From Methylobacterium sp. Leaf117 (GTDB lineage Bacteria > Pseudomonadota > Alphaproteobacteria > Rhizobiales > Beijerinckiaceae), in assembly GCF_001422985.1 (NCBI RefSeq), contig NZ_LMNL01000012.1, positions 375,096 through 439,095 on the forward strand: a stretch of DNA of 64,000 nucleotides. The letters are read 5' to 3'. Position 1 is the first letter of the stretch; each line of letters opens with the position of its first letter. Shown in pieces: positions 36,402 through 45,692 of the stretch. Made by a program: the position numbers and the translations under genes. Under the pieces are notes generated by a model that saw only the letters and a list, made by a program, of their open reading frames with translations, did not search any database and had not been told where the DNA came from.

Positions 36402-36896
36402 ATGGCTAAGGACTCCGGGATGAAGACCGCCGAGCGCAGCGGCGCGCGCCTCTCGGTGGTTCAGGCGCTCTACGATATGGAGATCTCGGGCAAGGGCGTG
36501 ATCGAGGCGCTTGCCGAGTTCGAAACCTTTTGGATTGGCCGTGAGGTCGACGGCATCGCGCATCCGACCGCCGAGATCGCCTTCTTCCGCGATCTCCTGC
36601 GCGGGGTCGTCGACGAGCAGCGCGCCATCGACCCCCTCCTGGACGGGGCACTCGCCACAGGCTGGCCCCTCAAGCGCATCGAGGCGGTGCTGCGGGCCAT
36701 CCTACGGGCCGGCGCCTACGAACTGATGTCTCGTCGCGACGTACCGGCCCGGGTCGTCATTTCCGAATATGTCGACGTCGCCCACAGCTTCTACGGCGGG
36801 GACGAGCCGGGCATGGTCAACGGCGTGCTAGACAAGGTGGCGCGGGACGTGCGCGGCAGCGAGTTCGCCGGCCTTCCGGCCTCCGGTCGGGCCTGA
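36402..36896 (+). CDS. nusB: Transcription antitermination protein NusB
   Basis: The ATG at 36402 follows GGAGAGG; a TTG three codons earlier overlaps the ribH stop and is less likely. NusB binds boxA RNA with NusE (S10) for rRNA antitermination. The 164-residue all-helical protein shows ARLSVVQALYDMEISG, AFFRDLLRGVVDEQ, IDPLLDGALATGWPLKRIE, LRAILRAGAYELM and VPARVVISEYVDVAHSFYGGDEPGMVNGVLD. The ribH-nusB-thiL order is widespread. thiL begins six bases after the stop. Confidence 0.95.
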   Translation: MAKDSGMKTAERSGARLSVVQALYDMEISGKGVIEALAEFETFWIGREVDGIAHPTAEIAFFRDLLRGVVDEQRAIDPLLDGALATGWPLKRIEAVLRAILRAGAYELMSRRDVPARVVISEYVDVAHSFYGGDEPGMVNGVLDKVARDVRGSEFAGLPASGRA

Positions 36897-36902
36897 ACCC
36901 AC

Positions 36903-37892
36903 ATGGCCCGGCCCGATGAGGACGGGCTGATCACGCGCTACTTCGCGCCTCTGGCCGGCCCGGGAGCGGATGGTCTGCGCGACGACGCCGCCACGCTGTC
37001 GCCGAGCCCCGGCTGCGACCTCGTTCTCACAGCCGACGCCATCGTGGCGGGCGTCCATTACTTCTCGGACGATCCCCCCGGTTCGATCGCCCGCAAGGCG
37101 CTCGGCGTGAACGTCTCGGATCTCGCCGCCAAAGGTGCGCGCCCGCGCGGCATCCTGCTGACGCTCGCTCTGCCCGACGACTGGACCGAAGCATGGCTCG
37201 CCGCCTTCGTGGCCGGCCTCGGCGACGGCCTCGCCGATTTCGGGCTCGACCTCCTTGGCGGCGATACCGTGCGGGCAGCCGGACCGACGGTGATCGGCGT
37301 GACCGCGATTGGCGAGGTACCTACGGGCGGCATCGTCAGGCGCCGGACTGCGCAGATCGGCGACCGGATCTGCGTCAGCGGGAGCATCGGCGATGCTGCC
37401 CTGGGCTTGCTGCTGCGCGGACCTCGTCCCCCGGACTGGGCTCGGGCGATGGCCGCGGCGGATTGCGATGCCCTCGTCGACCGCTACTGGCATCCCCGCC
37501 CGCGCATCGCCTTGGCTCCGATCCTGCGCCGCCACGCCCGAGCCGCTATGGACGTCTCCGACGGCCTCGCCGGCGATTTGACCAAGATGATCAAAGGGGA
37601 GGGGCGCTCCGCTGACATTGAACTCAGCCGCGTCCCGCTCTCCCCTGCCGCCGCTAATGCCTTGGCACTGGAGCCCGCCCTGCTGCCCCTGATCGTGACC
37701 GGTGGCGACGATTACGAGATCCTTTGTGCCGTGGCGCCCGAGAACCTGGACGCCTGCCTCGCCGAAGCCGTCGCAACTGGTACAGCGCTGACCTGCATCG
37801 GCACGGTCACAGCCGGTTCCGGGCCTCCGGTCTTCGAGGATGCGGACGGCGCGCCACGCGCTCTCGGTACCGGCTCCTTCAGCCACTTCTGA
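36903..37892 (+). CDS. thiL: Thiamine-monophosphate kinase
   Basis: ThiL phosphorylates thiamine monophosphate to the active cofactor thiamine diphosphate with ATP. The 329-residue protein has the N-terminal GLRDDAATL, the metal-binding VLTADAIVAGVHYFSDDPP, the conserved ALGVNVSDLAAKGARPRG, LGGDTVRA, VSGSIGDAALGL, AMDVSDGLAGDLTKMIK and VTGGDDYEIL near the C-terminus. These are the PurM-like fold ATP and metal sites. It is the last gene of the run starting at glyA or nrdR. No riboswitch lies in front, so thiamine-specific control is not evident. Confidence 0.95.
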   Translation: MARPDEDGLITRYFAPLAGPGADGLRDDAATLSPSPGCDLVLTADAIVAGVHYFSDDPPGSIARKALGVNVSDLAAKGARPRGILLTLALPDDWTEAWLAAFVAGLGDGLADFGLDLLGGDTVRAAGPTVIGVTAIGEVPTGGIVRRRTAQIGDRICVSGSIGDAALGLLLRGPRPPDWARAMAAADCDALVDRYWHPRPRIALAPILRRHARAAMDVSDGLAGDLTKMIKGEGRSADIELSRVPLSPAAANALALEPALLPLIVTGGDDYEILCAVAPENLDACLAEAVATGTALTCIGTVTAGSGPPVFEDADGAPRALGTGSFSHF

Positions 37893-38229
37893 GATGCCGG
37901 CCGCTTCGCGGGGCGCCAGGTCTGAACCCCCATGATACGGCCGGGAGCTTGTAAGAACTTGCAGTAAGCTCGCTTGATGCTGCGGTGCACAAATATTCAC
38001 GGATGAAAAAGCTAAGCCGCATTTGCAAGCGTCGGTAAATTTTGGCACTCAGAGCAGGCATTCCTTGTAAGGAGATGCACAAGAACAGAAACGCCGCGCG
38101 TGGCCGAGACGCCCGCGCGAACGATGACCATCGCACGCCTGAAAAGCTGCGCACGCACCGAAAGTACGGCCCAAAGTCCAGGAACGCCACGACCGACCCG
38201 CACGGGCATCGCCAATCAAGGACCGTCGA
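37893..38229. other. Intergenic region with hppA promoter and leader
   Basis: No gene is supported in 337 bases. A weak inverted repeat (GAGCTT ... AAGCTC) lies near 37,946-37,972. Composition falls in GC around 37,980-38,050, as expected for a promoter. The hppA ribosome site AAGGA is at the end. Confidence 0.5.
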
Positions 38230-40377
38230 ATGACAGCTTTGTTGCTTATCATCCTGGGCGGGCTGTGCGCCGTCGCCTATGGCATCGTCACCATCAATGA
38301 CGTGATGAAGCGCGACGCTGGCACCCAGCGCATGCAGGAGATTGCGGGGGCGATCGCGGAGGGTGCGCAAGCCTATCTTCGGCGCCAATACGCCACCATC
38401 GCCGTGGTCGGGCTCGTACTGTTCGTGGCGCTCGCCTACTTCCTCGGTCTCAAGGTCGCCGTCGGCTTCCTCATCGGTGCGATCCTGTCGGGGGCCGCCG
38501 GCTTCATCGGCATGAACGTCTCTGTAAGGGCCAATGTCCGCACCGCACAGGCGGCCTCGACCTCGCTCGGTGGCGGACTCGACGTGGCCTTCAAGTCGGG
38601 GGCAGTGACCGGCATGTTCGTGGCCGGCCTCGCGCTTCTCGGGGTCGCGCTCTACTACGGCTATCTCACCCGCGTCGCCGGCTTGTCGCCGGCCAGCCGT
38701 GATGTCATTGACGCTCTGGTGGCGCTGGGCTTCGGCGCCTCGCTGATTTCGATCTTCGCGCGCCTTGGCGGAGGCATCTTCACGAAGGGCGCCGATGTCG
38801 GCGGCGATCTCGTCGGCAAGGTCGAGGCCGGAATTCCGGAGGACGATCCGCGCAATCCCGCCACCATCGCGGACAATGTCGGCGACAACGTCGGCGACTG
38901 CGCAGGCATGGCGGCCGACCTGTTCGAGACTTACGCGGTGACGGTCGTTGCCACGATGGTACTCGCTGCGATCTTCTTCTCCGGCCAGACCGATATTGCC
39001 GGGCGCAACGTCCTCGAAGCGATGCTGCTCTACCCGCTCGCCATCGGCTCGGCCTGCATCCTGACCTCTATCGCCGGCACCTATGCAGTGCGGCTCGGGG
39101 CCAACCAATCGATCATGGGCGCGCTCTACAAAGGGCTGGTCACCGCCGGAGCCCTGTCGATCGTGGCGATTGCCGGCGTCAACTACGCCCTGTTCGGCGG
39201 CTTCAACACAGCCTTCACCACGAACGCTGGGATCACCTTCACCTCCGGTGGCCTTCTGGGTTGCGCGGTGATCGGCCTCGTCATCACGGCGCTGATCGTC
39301 GTCATCACGGAGTATTACACCGGCACCAACTTTCGGCCGGTGAAGTCCATCGCGGACGCCTCGGTCACGGGCCACGGCACGAACGTAATCCAGGGTCTCG
39401 CGATCTCGCTGGAATCCACCGCGCTTCCCGCCCTGGTGATCGTGGCTGGGATCATCAGTACCTACTCGCTGGCAGGCCTGTTCGGCATCGCCATTGCGGT
39501 CACCGCCATGTTGGCGCTGGCCGGCTTCATAGTGGCGCTCGATGCCTTCGGTCCGGTCACCGACAATGCCGGCGGCATCGCCGAGATGGCCGGCCTGCCG
39601 CCGGATGTGCGCAGGTCCACCGACGCCCTCGACGCCGTCGGCAACACCACCAAGGCTGTGACCAAGGGCTACGCCATCGGCTCGGCCGGTCTCGGTGCGT
39701 TGGTGCTGTTCGCCGCCTATACCTCGGACCTGAACTACTTCATCGCGAACGCCAGTCCGACGCAGTACCGCTTCTTCCAGGGCGTGAGCGTCGATTTCTC
39801 GCTCTCGAACCCCTACGTCGTGGTCGGCCTGCTCCTCGGTGGGCTCATCCCATTCCTGTTCGGCGGCATGGCGATGACAGCGGTGGGCCGCGCAGCTGGC
39901 GCCGTCGTGGAGGAGGTTCGCCGGCAATTTCGAGAGAAGCCCGGCATCATGCAAGGCACCGACCGGCCGGATTATGGGCGTGCCGTCGACATGCTGACCC
40001 GGGCGGCGATCAAGGAGATGATCCTGCCGTCATTGCTGCCGGTGCTGTCGCCGATCGTCCTGTTCTTCGTGATTCAGCCGATCGCAGGAAAGTCGCAGGC
40101 CTTCGCCACCGTCGGAGCGATGCTTCTCGGCGTGATCATCACCGGGCTCTACGTCGCGGTCTCGATGACGTCAGGCGGAGGTGCCTGGGACAATGCCAAG
40201 AAGTACATCGAGGACGGGCATCACGGCGGCAAGGGCTCGGAAGCCCACAAGGCAGCGGTGACGGGCGACACCGTCGGCGATCCCTACAAGGATACTGCCG
40301 GTCCTGCAGTGAACCCAGCGATCAAGATCACCAACATCATCGCGTTACTGCTTCTGGCCGTACTGGCGCATAGCTGA
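38230..40377 (+). CDS. hppA: Membrane-bound proton-translocating pyrophosphatase (K+-independent type)
   Basis: The enzyme couples hydrolysis of pyrophosphate to proton export across the inner membrane. The 715-residue protein has about 16 hydrophobic helices. The substrate site is [20 protein letters not shown] followed by [20 protein letters not shown]; the second acidic loop is [13 protein letters not shown] and the third [18 protein letters not shown], all intact. The segment [16 protein letters not shown] has Lys and Thr at the positions that are Ala in K+-dependent enzymes, so it belongs to the K+-independent H+ pumps. It stands alone, with a strong hairpin after the stop. Confidence 0.96.
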   Translation: MTALLLIILGGLCAVAYGIVTINDVMKRDAGTQRMQEIAGAIAEGAQAYLRRQYATIAVVGLVLFVALAYFLGLKVAVGFLIGAILSGAAGFIGMNVSVRANVRTAQAASTSLGGGLDVAFKSGAVTGMFVAGLALLGVALYYGYLTRVAGLSPASRDVIDALVALGFGASLISIFARLGGGIFTKGADVGGDLVGKVEAGIPEDDPRNPATIADNVGDNVGDCAGMAADLFETYAVTVVATMVLAAIFFSGQTDIAGRNVLEAMLLYPLAIGSACILTSIAGTYAVRLGANQSIMGALYKGLVTAGALSIVAIAGVNYALFGGFNTAFTTNAGITFTSGGLLGCAVIGLVITALIVVITEYYTGTNFRPVKSIADASVTGHGTNVIQGLAISLESTALPALVIVAGIISTYSLAGLFGIAIAVTAMLALAGFIVALDAFGPVTDNAGGIAEMAGLPPDVRRSTDALDAVGNTTKAVTKGYAIGSAGLGALVLFAAYTSDLNYFIANASPTQYRFFQGVSVDFSLSNPYVVVGLLLGGLIPFLFGGMAMTAVGRAAGAVVEEVRRQFREKPGIMQGTDRPDYGRAVDMLTRAAIKEMILPSLLPVLSPIVLFFVIQPIAGKSQAFATVGAMLLGVIITGLYVAVSMTSGGGAWDNAKKYIEDGHHGGKGSEAHKAAVTGDTVGDPYKDTAGPAVNPAIKITNIIALLLLAVLAHS

Positions 40378-40412
40378 CCTCGGGGCGACGGCACGGGACC
40401 GGTGAAACCCGT

Positions 40413-40445
40413 GTGAAGGGCATGTGATCCGAACATGCCCTTCAC
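40413..40445. terminator. Bidirectional terminator hairpin, hppA / catalase-like gene
   Basis: A perfect 13-bp stem, GTGAAGGGCATGT (40413-40425) with ACATGCCCTTCAC (40433-40445), and a seven-base loop, lies between convergent stop codons. There is no strong T-run. Confidence 0.75.
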
Positions 40446-40449
40446 CGAT

Positions 40450-41532
40450 TCACGGCAGGGTCCGTGGCTCGTGGATCGGACAGCCGTTATGCTCCGCCCG
40501 GAACCCGGCGGATTTTGGATAGACGGCGCGGCGCGCCCGCATGATCGATCCGAGCGGCCGGTGCGCCTCGAGGCCGTGCCAGGGATTGAAGGCGAGCCCA
40601 TCATCGAGAGTCTTCACCTTGGCAGCACTCCAACTCTCCTGTCTTGGAATCCGGATGCAAGCCACCGCAACGTAGGGGCTCTCCGCCTCCGGCCAGGACA
40701 CGGAAGCATCTTCCACCGGCATCGTCTCACTGTTGGTGAGGAGTTGCACTCGTAATTCCCAAGTGGCGTCGTGCTCGGCGAAGAAGGCCGTCACCGCCTC
40801 GCGCAAGCCGTCGGGCTTTCCATGCACGTTGAGCGCAGCGTTGGTCAGCGCCGTCAGTTCGGGGGAGACCGGCGCCACGGAGACCTTGGCCACATAGTCC
40901 CCCCAGCGCACTGGCACCTGGCTAAAGAACGTCTCACCGAGGATATGGGTTTCGGGATGACCGCCGAGGCTGACCACTGTCGGGCTCTTGGTCCCGATTG
41001 ATTCCAGAACTGTTTCGACGCCGCGCAGTGTGGCGGAGAACGCCTTTTTGAAGATCTGCGGCGTGTCGGTCGTAGCAGCCAGCAGCTTGAGACTTTTCAG
41101 AAATGTCGCCGCGTCCGGTGCCACAAAAGCGGGGGAATTCGCCATGACGAAGTCCTGCGTGTCACCCTCCACGTCCGGCAGCCGCTCACCCGGGACTCCG
41201 AGAATTTTCAGGCCCAACCCGCGCGGTGTCGAGATGCTGTCATCGAGGATGTCGCCCGGATTGGTCGAGAAACGCATGACCACCGGGTGATCGGCCGGTT
41301 GCGCACACAGCCCCTGGGCCAGAGGCCCGGGAAGATCGGCAAACACCTCCAAACTCCCGGTCAGCAATCCATGGGCCTTCGCATGGACACCGCGGACGGC
41401 GTGCCCGTAATCCTTGAGGGTCGTTCCCTGGATCTTCGCGAATTGGGCGATCATGCCGTTCTGGACGTCGGTCTCGTTCGACTCAATACGCTCGAGATCG
41501 GGGGTGTAACGGACAGGCGACGGAACCGGCAT
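40450..41532 (-). CDS. Catalase-family (small heme catalase-like) protein
   Basis: The ATG at 41532 has AAGGG upstream. The 360-residue protein resembles the short, catalase-related group found in Rhizobiales and other soil bacteria. It keeps the distal histidine region (AVRGVHAKAHGLLTG), VVMRFSTNPGD, RGLGLKILG, DTQDFVMANSPAF and FNPWHGLEAHRPLGSIMRARRAVY, which replaces the usual proximal heme motif RxFxYxDTQ. No signal peptide is seen. Peroxide removal is the expected role but the proximal tyrosine is not in the standard motif, so activity may differ. A GGAAC-N17-GGTT element 41 bp upstream of the start suggests control by the general stress sigma factor. Confidence 0.87.
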   Translation of the reverse strand: MPVPSPVRYTPDLERIESNETDVQNGMIAQFAKIQGTTLKDYGHAVRGVHAKAHGLLTGSLEVFADLPGPLAQGLCAQPADHPVVMRFSTNPGDILDDSISTPRGLGLKILGVPGERLPDVEGDTQDFVMANSPAFVAPDAATFLKSLKLLAATTDTPQIFKKAFSATLRGVETVLESIGTKSPTVVSLGGHPETHILGETFFSQVPVRWGDYVAKVSVAPVSPELTALTNAALNVHGKPDGLREAVTAFFAEHDATWELRVQLLTNSETMPVEDASVSWPEAESPYVAVACIRIPRQESWSAAKVKTLDDGLAFNPWHGLEAHRPLGSIMRARRAVYPKSAGFRAEHNGCPIHEPRTLP

Positions 41533-41573
41533 GGGCAGCCCTTAAGGTGAGAGCGCGGGAGGTTTCACCGACA

Positions 41574-41599
41574 AACCGTGCCCGGCAACCCACCGTTCC
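41574..41599 (-). promoter_or_regulatory. Sigma-EcfG-like promoter of catalase-family gene
   Basis: On the minus strand GGAAC (41599-41595), 17 bases, then GGTT (41577-41574). This fits the GGAAC-N16/17-cGTT promoter of the PhyR/EcfG regulon with one mismatch in the -10. It is 41 bases before the ATG. Confidence 0.5.
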
Positions 41600-41770
41600 G
41601 GCATGGCAGCCGTCCCGCCATTCACCGTCGCGTGCGCACCCGCACAAATGCATCATCCCCGCCGGCCAGGTGGCTGGCCATCATCGGCGCAGCATCCACA
41701 TGTTGCGGCGGCGACTGCCGCGCACGCTGCAAGTCGTCCGTTTGTCCTTGAAACAACGTGAGCTTCCCGC

Positions 41771-42862
41771 ATGCCCTCTCTGTCCGACCCGATCCGTATC
41801 GGCGCGATCGAAGCCAAGAACCGCGTCTTCATGGCGCCACTCACCCGCGGACGCGCCACCCGCGCGCACGTGCCGACACCGATCATGGTGGAATATTACC
41901 GTCAGCGCGCCAGTGCGGGGCTGATTCTCACGGAGGCAACCGGCATCTCGCAGGAGGGCCTCGGCTGGCCCTTCGCTCCGGGCATCTGGTCTGACGAGCA
42001 GGTCGAGGCGTGGAAGCCGATCGTCCAGGCCGTACACGAAGCCGGCGGCAAGATCGTCTGCCAGCTCTGGCACATGGGCCGCATCGTGCACCCGGATTTT
42101 CTCGGCGGACAGAAGCCTGTTTCGGCCTCGGCCACCACGGCCCCGGATGCAGCCCATACCTACGACGGCAAGAAGCCTTACGGGGAGGCCCGGCCGCTCG
42201 CGATCGACGAGATCCCGCGCCTGCGCGCCGATTACGAGCGCGCCGCCCGCAACGCCATCAAGGCTGGGTTCGACGGCGTGCAGATTCATGCGGCGAACGG
42301 CTATCTGATCGACCAATTCCTGCGCGACGGGTCAAATCTTCGGACCGATGCCTATGGTGGATCGGTCGAGAACCGGATCCGCCTGCTGACCGAGGTGACG
42401 CAGACGGTGGCCGACGCCATCGGCAAGGATCGCACCGGCGTCCGCCTGTCTCCCAACGGCGCGATCCAGGGTGTCGACGACTCGAACCCCGATGCCCTCT
42501 TCGGCGCAGCGGCTGCCGCTCTGTCGAAGATTGGCATCGCATTCCTCGAACTGCGCGAGCCCGGCCCGAATGGCACCTTCGGCACCGCCAATCATCCGCC
42601 GGTTGCCCCGACGATGAAGGCCGCGTTTAACGGTCCCCTGATCCTCAACTCGGATTACGATGGTGTCCGTGCGCAGGCTGCCCTGGACGAGGGACATGCG
42701 GATGCCATCGCCTTCGGACGTCCCTTCATCGCCAACCCGGATCTGCCGGCACGCCTCTTCGATGGCTCGCCGCTGAACAAGGACGAAGCGAAAACTTGGT
42801 ACAGCCAGGGTCCCGAAGGGTACATCGATTATCCTGAACGGGACGCGGCCAAGGCGGCCTGA
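41771..42862 (+). CDS. Old yellow enzyme-family alkene reductase (NemA-like)
   Basis: The FMN enzyme reduces activated C=C bonds with NAD(P)H. The 363-residue TIM barrel shows NRVFMAPLTRGRA, LTEATGISQEG, VCQLWHMGRIVHP, the substrate-binding VQIHAANGYLIDQFLRD (His-Ala-Ala-Asn), RTDAYGGSVENRIRL and a C-terminal AIAFGRPFIANPDLP phosphate-binding loop. Length and motifs match N-ethylmaleimide reductases. It diverges from the catalase-family gene across 238 bp, which suggests a shared stress setting. A strong terminator follows. Confidence 0.94.
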   Translation: MPSLSDPIRIGAIEAKNRVFMAPLTRGRATRAHVPTPIMVEYYRQRASAGLILTEATGISQEGLGWPFAPGIWSDEQVEAWKPIVQAVHEAGGKIVCQLWHMGRIVHPDFLGGQKPVSASATTAPDAAHTYDGKKPYGEARPLAIDEIPRLRADYERAARNAIKAGFDGVQIHAANGYLIDQFLRDGSNLRTDAYGGSVENRIRLLTEVTQTVADAIGKDRTGVRLSPNGAIQGVDDSNPDALFGAAAAALSKIGIAFLELREPGPNGTFGTANHPPVAPTMKAAFNGPLILNSDYDGVRAQAALDEGHADAIAFGRPFIANPDLPARLFDGSPLNKDEAKTWYSQGPEGYIDYPERDAAKAA

Positions 42863-42885
42863 TCCCTCACGTCACCCTGATCACC

Positions 42886-42930
42886 GCACCAGCTCTTGCA
42901 GTGTTGGGCACAAGAGCTGGTGCGTACTTT
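42886..42930 (+). terminator. Terminator after alkene reductase gene
   Basis: A perfect 13-bp stem, GCACCAGCTCTTG (42886-42898) with CAAGAGCTGGTGC (42911-42923), is followed by GTACTTTT. Confidence 0.88.
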
Positions 42931-43010
42931 TGGGGATGAAATACCAACCTTGGCGCTATCCGCCGGAGGGAAGACATCCTATGTGTTGCGATCGTCGAGG
43001 ATAGCTGCTT

Positions 43011-44909
43011 TTGCCTTCAGCCAAATTCTGTTCAGCCGCACCGACCGGGTGGACCGAGTCCGATCGACTGGCGGAGCTCGAAAGCCTTGATCTGACTGTG
43101 AATGGGCAGGAAGCGGTCTATGACGATCTGACCCGTATCGCCGCTCTGGTGTGCCACGCGCCCATTTCGCTGGTGAGCCTGGTCGAGGGGGAGCGTCAGT
43201 GGTTCAAGGCCCGGGTCGGGTTCGACTTGCCTGAGACACCGCGCCAAATGTCGATCTGCTCACATGCGATCGAATCAAACGCCCTCCTGGTGATCCCGGA
43301 CCTGGCTCTCGATCCCCGCACTTGCGACAACCCCCTCGTCAGCGGAGAGCGGAAGCTTCGCTTCTATGCTGGCGCGGTGATCCGCTCGCCTTCGGGATTA
43401 CCCCTCGGCACGCTGTGCGTCCTCGACCAAGTCGCCCGGCCAGACGGGATCACGCCGATGCAGGTCGAGATGCTGGAGGCTTTGGCGCGGCAGGCCTCGA
43501 CGCTGATCGAACTGACACGGACGCGCAGCGAAGTCAGCGCACGGGAAGCGGAATTGCAGGCGAGCGAGCGTCGGTTCCGGGTCATGACGAGCGCGATGCC
43601 CCAGATGGTGTGGACCACCCAGCCGGACGGCTACCACGACTTCTACAATGATCGCTGGTACGAGTTCACCGGCGTACCCGCCGGCTCAACCGACGGCGAC
43701 GCCTGGAACCATATCGTCCATGCGGATGATCGAGCGAGAGCCCTCGGCCGGTGGCGGCACAGCCTTGCCACAGGTGAACCTTACGAAGTCGCCTACCGCC
43801 TGCGCCACCATTCTGGAACCCATCGCTGGACCTTGGGCCGGGCTATGCCGCTGATCGACGCCGAGGGGCGAATCGAGCGCTGGTTCGGAACGTGCACCGA
43901 CATTGAGGACCTGAAGCAAGCCGAGACTGAAACGCGCAAGCTCGCCGCCATCGTGGAACAGTCGCAGGACTTCATCGGCATCGCAGACAGAGATGGCGGT
44001 GTACAGCACATCAACGAGGCAGGGCGCCGGCTCGTTGGACTATCGGACATCTCGGCCGTATCAGGAACGCGGATCGTGGACTACTTCATGCCCGGGAGTC
44101 AGTCGCTGATCACCGGAACGGTTCTCCCTGCCGTAGAGAGGCAGGGCTGGTGGGAGGGCGAGTTGGCCTTCCGTCATTTCGTGACAGGGGAGGGGATCTC
44201 GGTCCTCTACAACATCTTTCCGCTGCGCAACGACGAAGGCCGCTTCGTCGGATACGCCACCGTCACCCGCGACCTGCGCGAGCGCAAGCGGGCGGAGGAG
44301 GCACAGGACCTCTTGATCAAAGAGCTTTCCCACCGGATCAAGAACATCTTCGCCGTGGTGGGTGGACTTGCTGGCCTCTCGGCCCGCACCGACCCGGCTG
44401 CCCGCCCCTTCGTTTCGGCCTTCCGGCAGCGCCTCAGCGCCCTCGCTCAGGCGCACGAATACGTTAGACCGCACTCGCCCGCGAGTGCGCCTCCGGTGGA
44501 GGGCCAGACCCTGTTCGGCCTGATGCGGCTGATCATGGCCGCCTATGTTCAGGACGGCCGGGAGCGGATCACCATTGCCGGCGATGACGTGGCCGTGGGC
44601 GAGCGTGCAGCCACAGCTCTTGCTCTCGTCATGCATGAGCAGGCCACCAATGCGATGAAGTACGGGGGCTTATCGACCGAGGCCGGGAGCGTCCACCTGT
44701 CCGGCCGGCGCGATGGGGAAGCCTATACTCTGACCTGGGCCGAGAGCGGCGGACCGGCCGTCGCGGGACCGCCGAGCCGACAAGGTTTCGGGACGGTCTT
44801 GGCACAGCGCAGCGTGGCGGGACAGCTCGATGGGACCCTTCAGCAGGACTGGGCTCCGAGCGGCCTGGTGATGCGGCTCTTGGTTCCTGTGGGTAATCTT
44901 GGATCTTGA
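43011..44909 (+). CDS. HWE/HisKA_2-type sensor histidine kinase (GAF-PAS-PAS)
   Basis: The frame starts at a TTG at 43011; no clear ribosome site was found, so the exact start is uncertain. The 632-residue protein has a GAF domain (about 15-180; RQMSICSHAI and GAVIRSPSGLPLGTLCVLD), two PAS domains with PAC ends (about 190-310 and 320-435; RWYEFTGVPAG, GYATVTRDLRERKRAEE), and an HWE-type kinase core: KELSHRIKNIFAVVGGL with the phospho-acceptor His, then MHEQATNAMKYGGLS as the N box. There is no membrane helix, so the sensor is cytosolic. HWE kinases often feed PhyR/NepR or orphan receivers. The gene overlaps the HAD hydrolase gene by TTGA, so the two are coupled. Confidence 0.9.
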   Translation: MPSAKFCSAAPTGWTESDRLAELESLDLTVNGQEAVYDDLTRIAALVCHAPISLVSLVEGERQWFKARVGFDLPETPRQMSICSHAIESNALLVIPDLALDPRTCDNPLVSGERKLRFYAGAVIRSPSGLPLGTLCVLDQVARPDGITPMQVEMLEALARQASTLIELTRTRSEVSAREAELQASERRFRVMTSAMPQMVWTTQPDGYHDFYNDRWYEFTGVPAGSTDGDAWNHIVHADDRARALGRWRHSLATGEPYEVAYRLRHHSGTHRWTLGRAMPLIDAEGRIERWFGTCTDIEDLKQAETETRKLAAIVEQSQDFIGIADRDGGVQHINEAGRRLVGLSDISAVSGTRIVDYFMPGSQSLITGTVLPAVERQGWWEGELAFRHFVTGEGISVLYNIFPLRNDEGRFVGYATVTRDLRERKRAEEAQDLLIKELSHRIKNIFAVVGGLAGLSARTDPAARPFVSAFRQRLSALAQAHEYVRPHSPASAPPVEGQTLFGLMRLIMAAYVQDGRERITIAGDDVAVGERAATALALVMHEQATNAMKYGGLSTEAGSVHLSGRRDGEAYTLTWAESGGPAVAGPPSRQGFGTVLAQRSVAGQLDGTLQQDWAPSGLVMRLLVPVGNLGS

Positions 44910-45580
44910 CCCTGCCCCTCTATCGTCTCGTTGTGTTCGATTTCGACGGGACCCTTGCCGATAGCTTTCCCTGGTTTGCCAAAGTCATCAACGATGTGGC
45001 CGACCGCTACGCGTTTGCCCGCATCGCCGAGCATGAGACCGAGACCCTGCGGCGAATGGATGCCCGGGGCATCGTTCGGCACCTTGGGATTCCCGGCTGG
45101 AAGCTGCCGCTGATTACCCGGCACATGCATCGTCTCGCAGCCCGCGACATCGACGCAATCTCGCTCTTCCCCGAGATTTCTGAAATTTTGATCGATCTCG
45201 AGCGCGCAGGTCTCCGCCTTGGAATCGCAAGTTCCAATCGCGAAACCATCATCCGACAGGTCCTCGGACCGGCCGATGCTCGGCGTTTCACGCACTACGC
45301 CTGCGGAGCTTCCCTCTTCGGTAAGGCCAAGCGGCTGCGGTCGCTGATCCGGGAGGCGGGCGTCGTTCCCGCCGACACACTGTATGTCGGCGATGAAATC
45401 CGCGATTGGTCCGCTGCGGGTGAAGTCGGCTGCGCCTTCGGAGCCGTCTCTTGGGGGTATACAAGGGTCGAAGCCCTCGCGGCGTTGGCTCCGACGCATA
45501 TCTTTTCAAATCCGGCGAGCATTCGAGATTGTGTCGCAATCACGCCGGCTCTTGCCGTTCGCGGACTGGAGGATCGCTGA
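44906..45580 (+). CDS. HAD-superfamily phosphatase (phosphoglycolate phosphatase-like)
   Basis: The start TTG lies within TTGA shared with the kinase stop. The 224-residue protein has the four HAD motifs: VVFDFDGTLADSFPWF (nucleophile Asp), LGIASSNR, GKAKRLRSLI (Lys) and LYVGDEIRDWSAAGEVG. A helical cap is inserted after motif I (about residues 17-85; FPEISEILIDLE). It is similar in plan to phosphoglycolate or pyrophosphate phosphatases, but the substrate is not fixed by sequence. The coupling to a sensor kinase is unusual and suggests a shared role. It ends 112 bp before the convergent hybrid kinase. Confidence 0.88.
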   Translation: MTLPLYRLVVFDFDGTLADSFPWFAKVINDVADRYAFARIAEHETETLRRMDARGIVRHLGIPGWKLPLITRHMHRLAARDIDAISLFPEISEILIDLERAGLRLGIASSNRETIIRQVLGPADARRFTHYACGASLFGKAKRLRSLIREAGVVPADTLYVGDEIRDWSAAGEVGCAFGAVSWGYTRVEALAALAPTHIFSNPASIRDCVAITPALAVRGLEDR

Positions 45581-45599
45581 CCACGCGTCCCACGGAGGC

Positions 45600-45619
45600 A
45601 AGGCCTCCTCTCAGGCCTT
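45600..45619. terminator. Small hairpin between convergent HAD and hybrid kinase genes
   Basis: AAGGCCT, six-base loop, AGGCCTT. No T-run; the position between convergent genes supports a terminator. Confidence 0.4.
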
Positions 45620-45692
45620 CGCAAACACCGGATAGTTTCTGCATCGCATAACTGAACCGAACGAACCGAAGCAGGCGAAACCAGAAAGTCCT

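Noticed and set aside
37879..39954. 691-codon minus-strand frame opposite hppA
   Set aside because: It is antisense to a fully supported pump gene, has His/Asp/Gly-rich low-quality translation and no family match. Such frames are common in GC-rich DNA.
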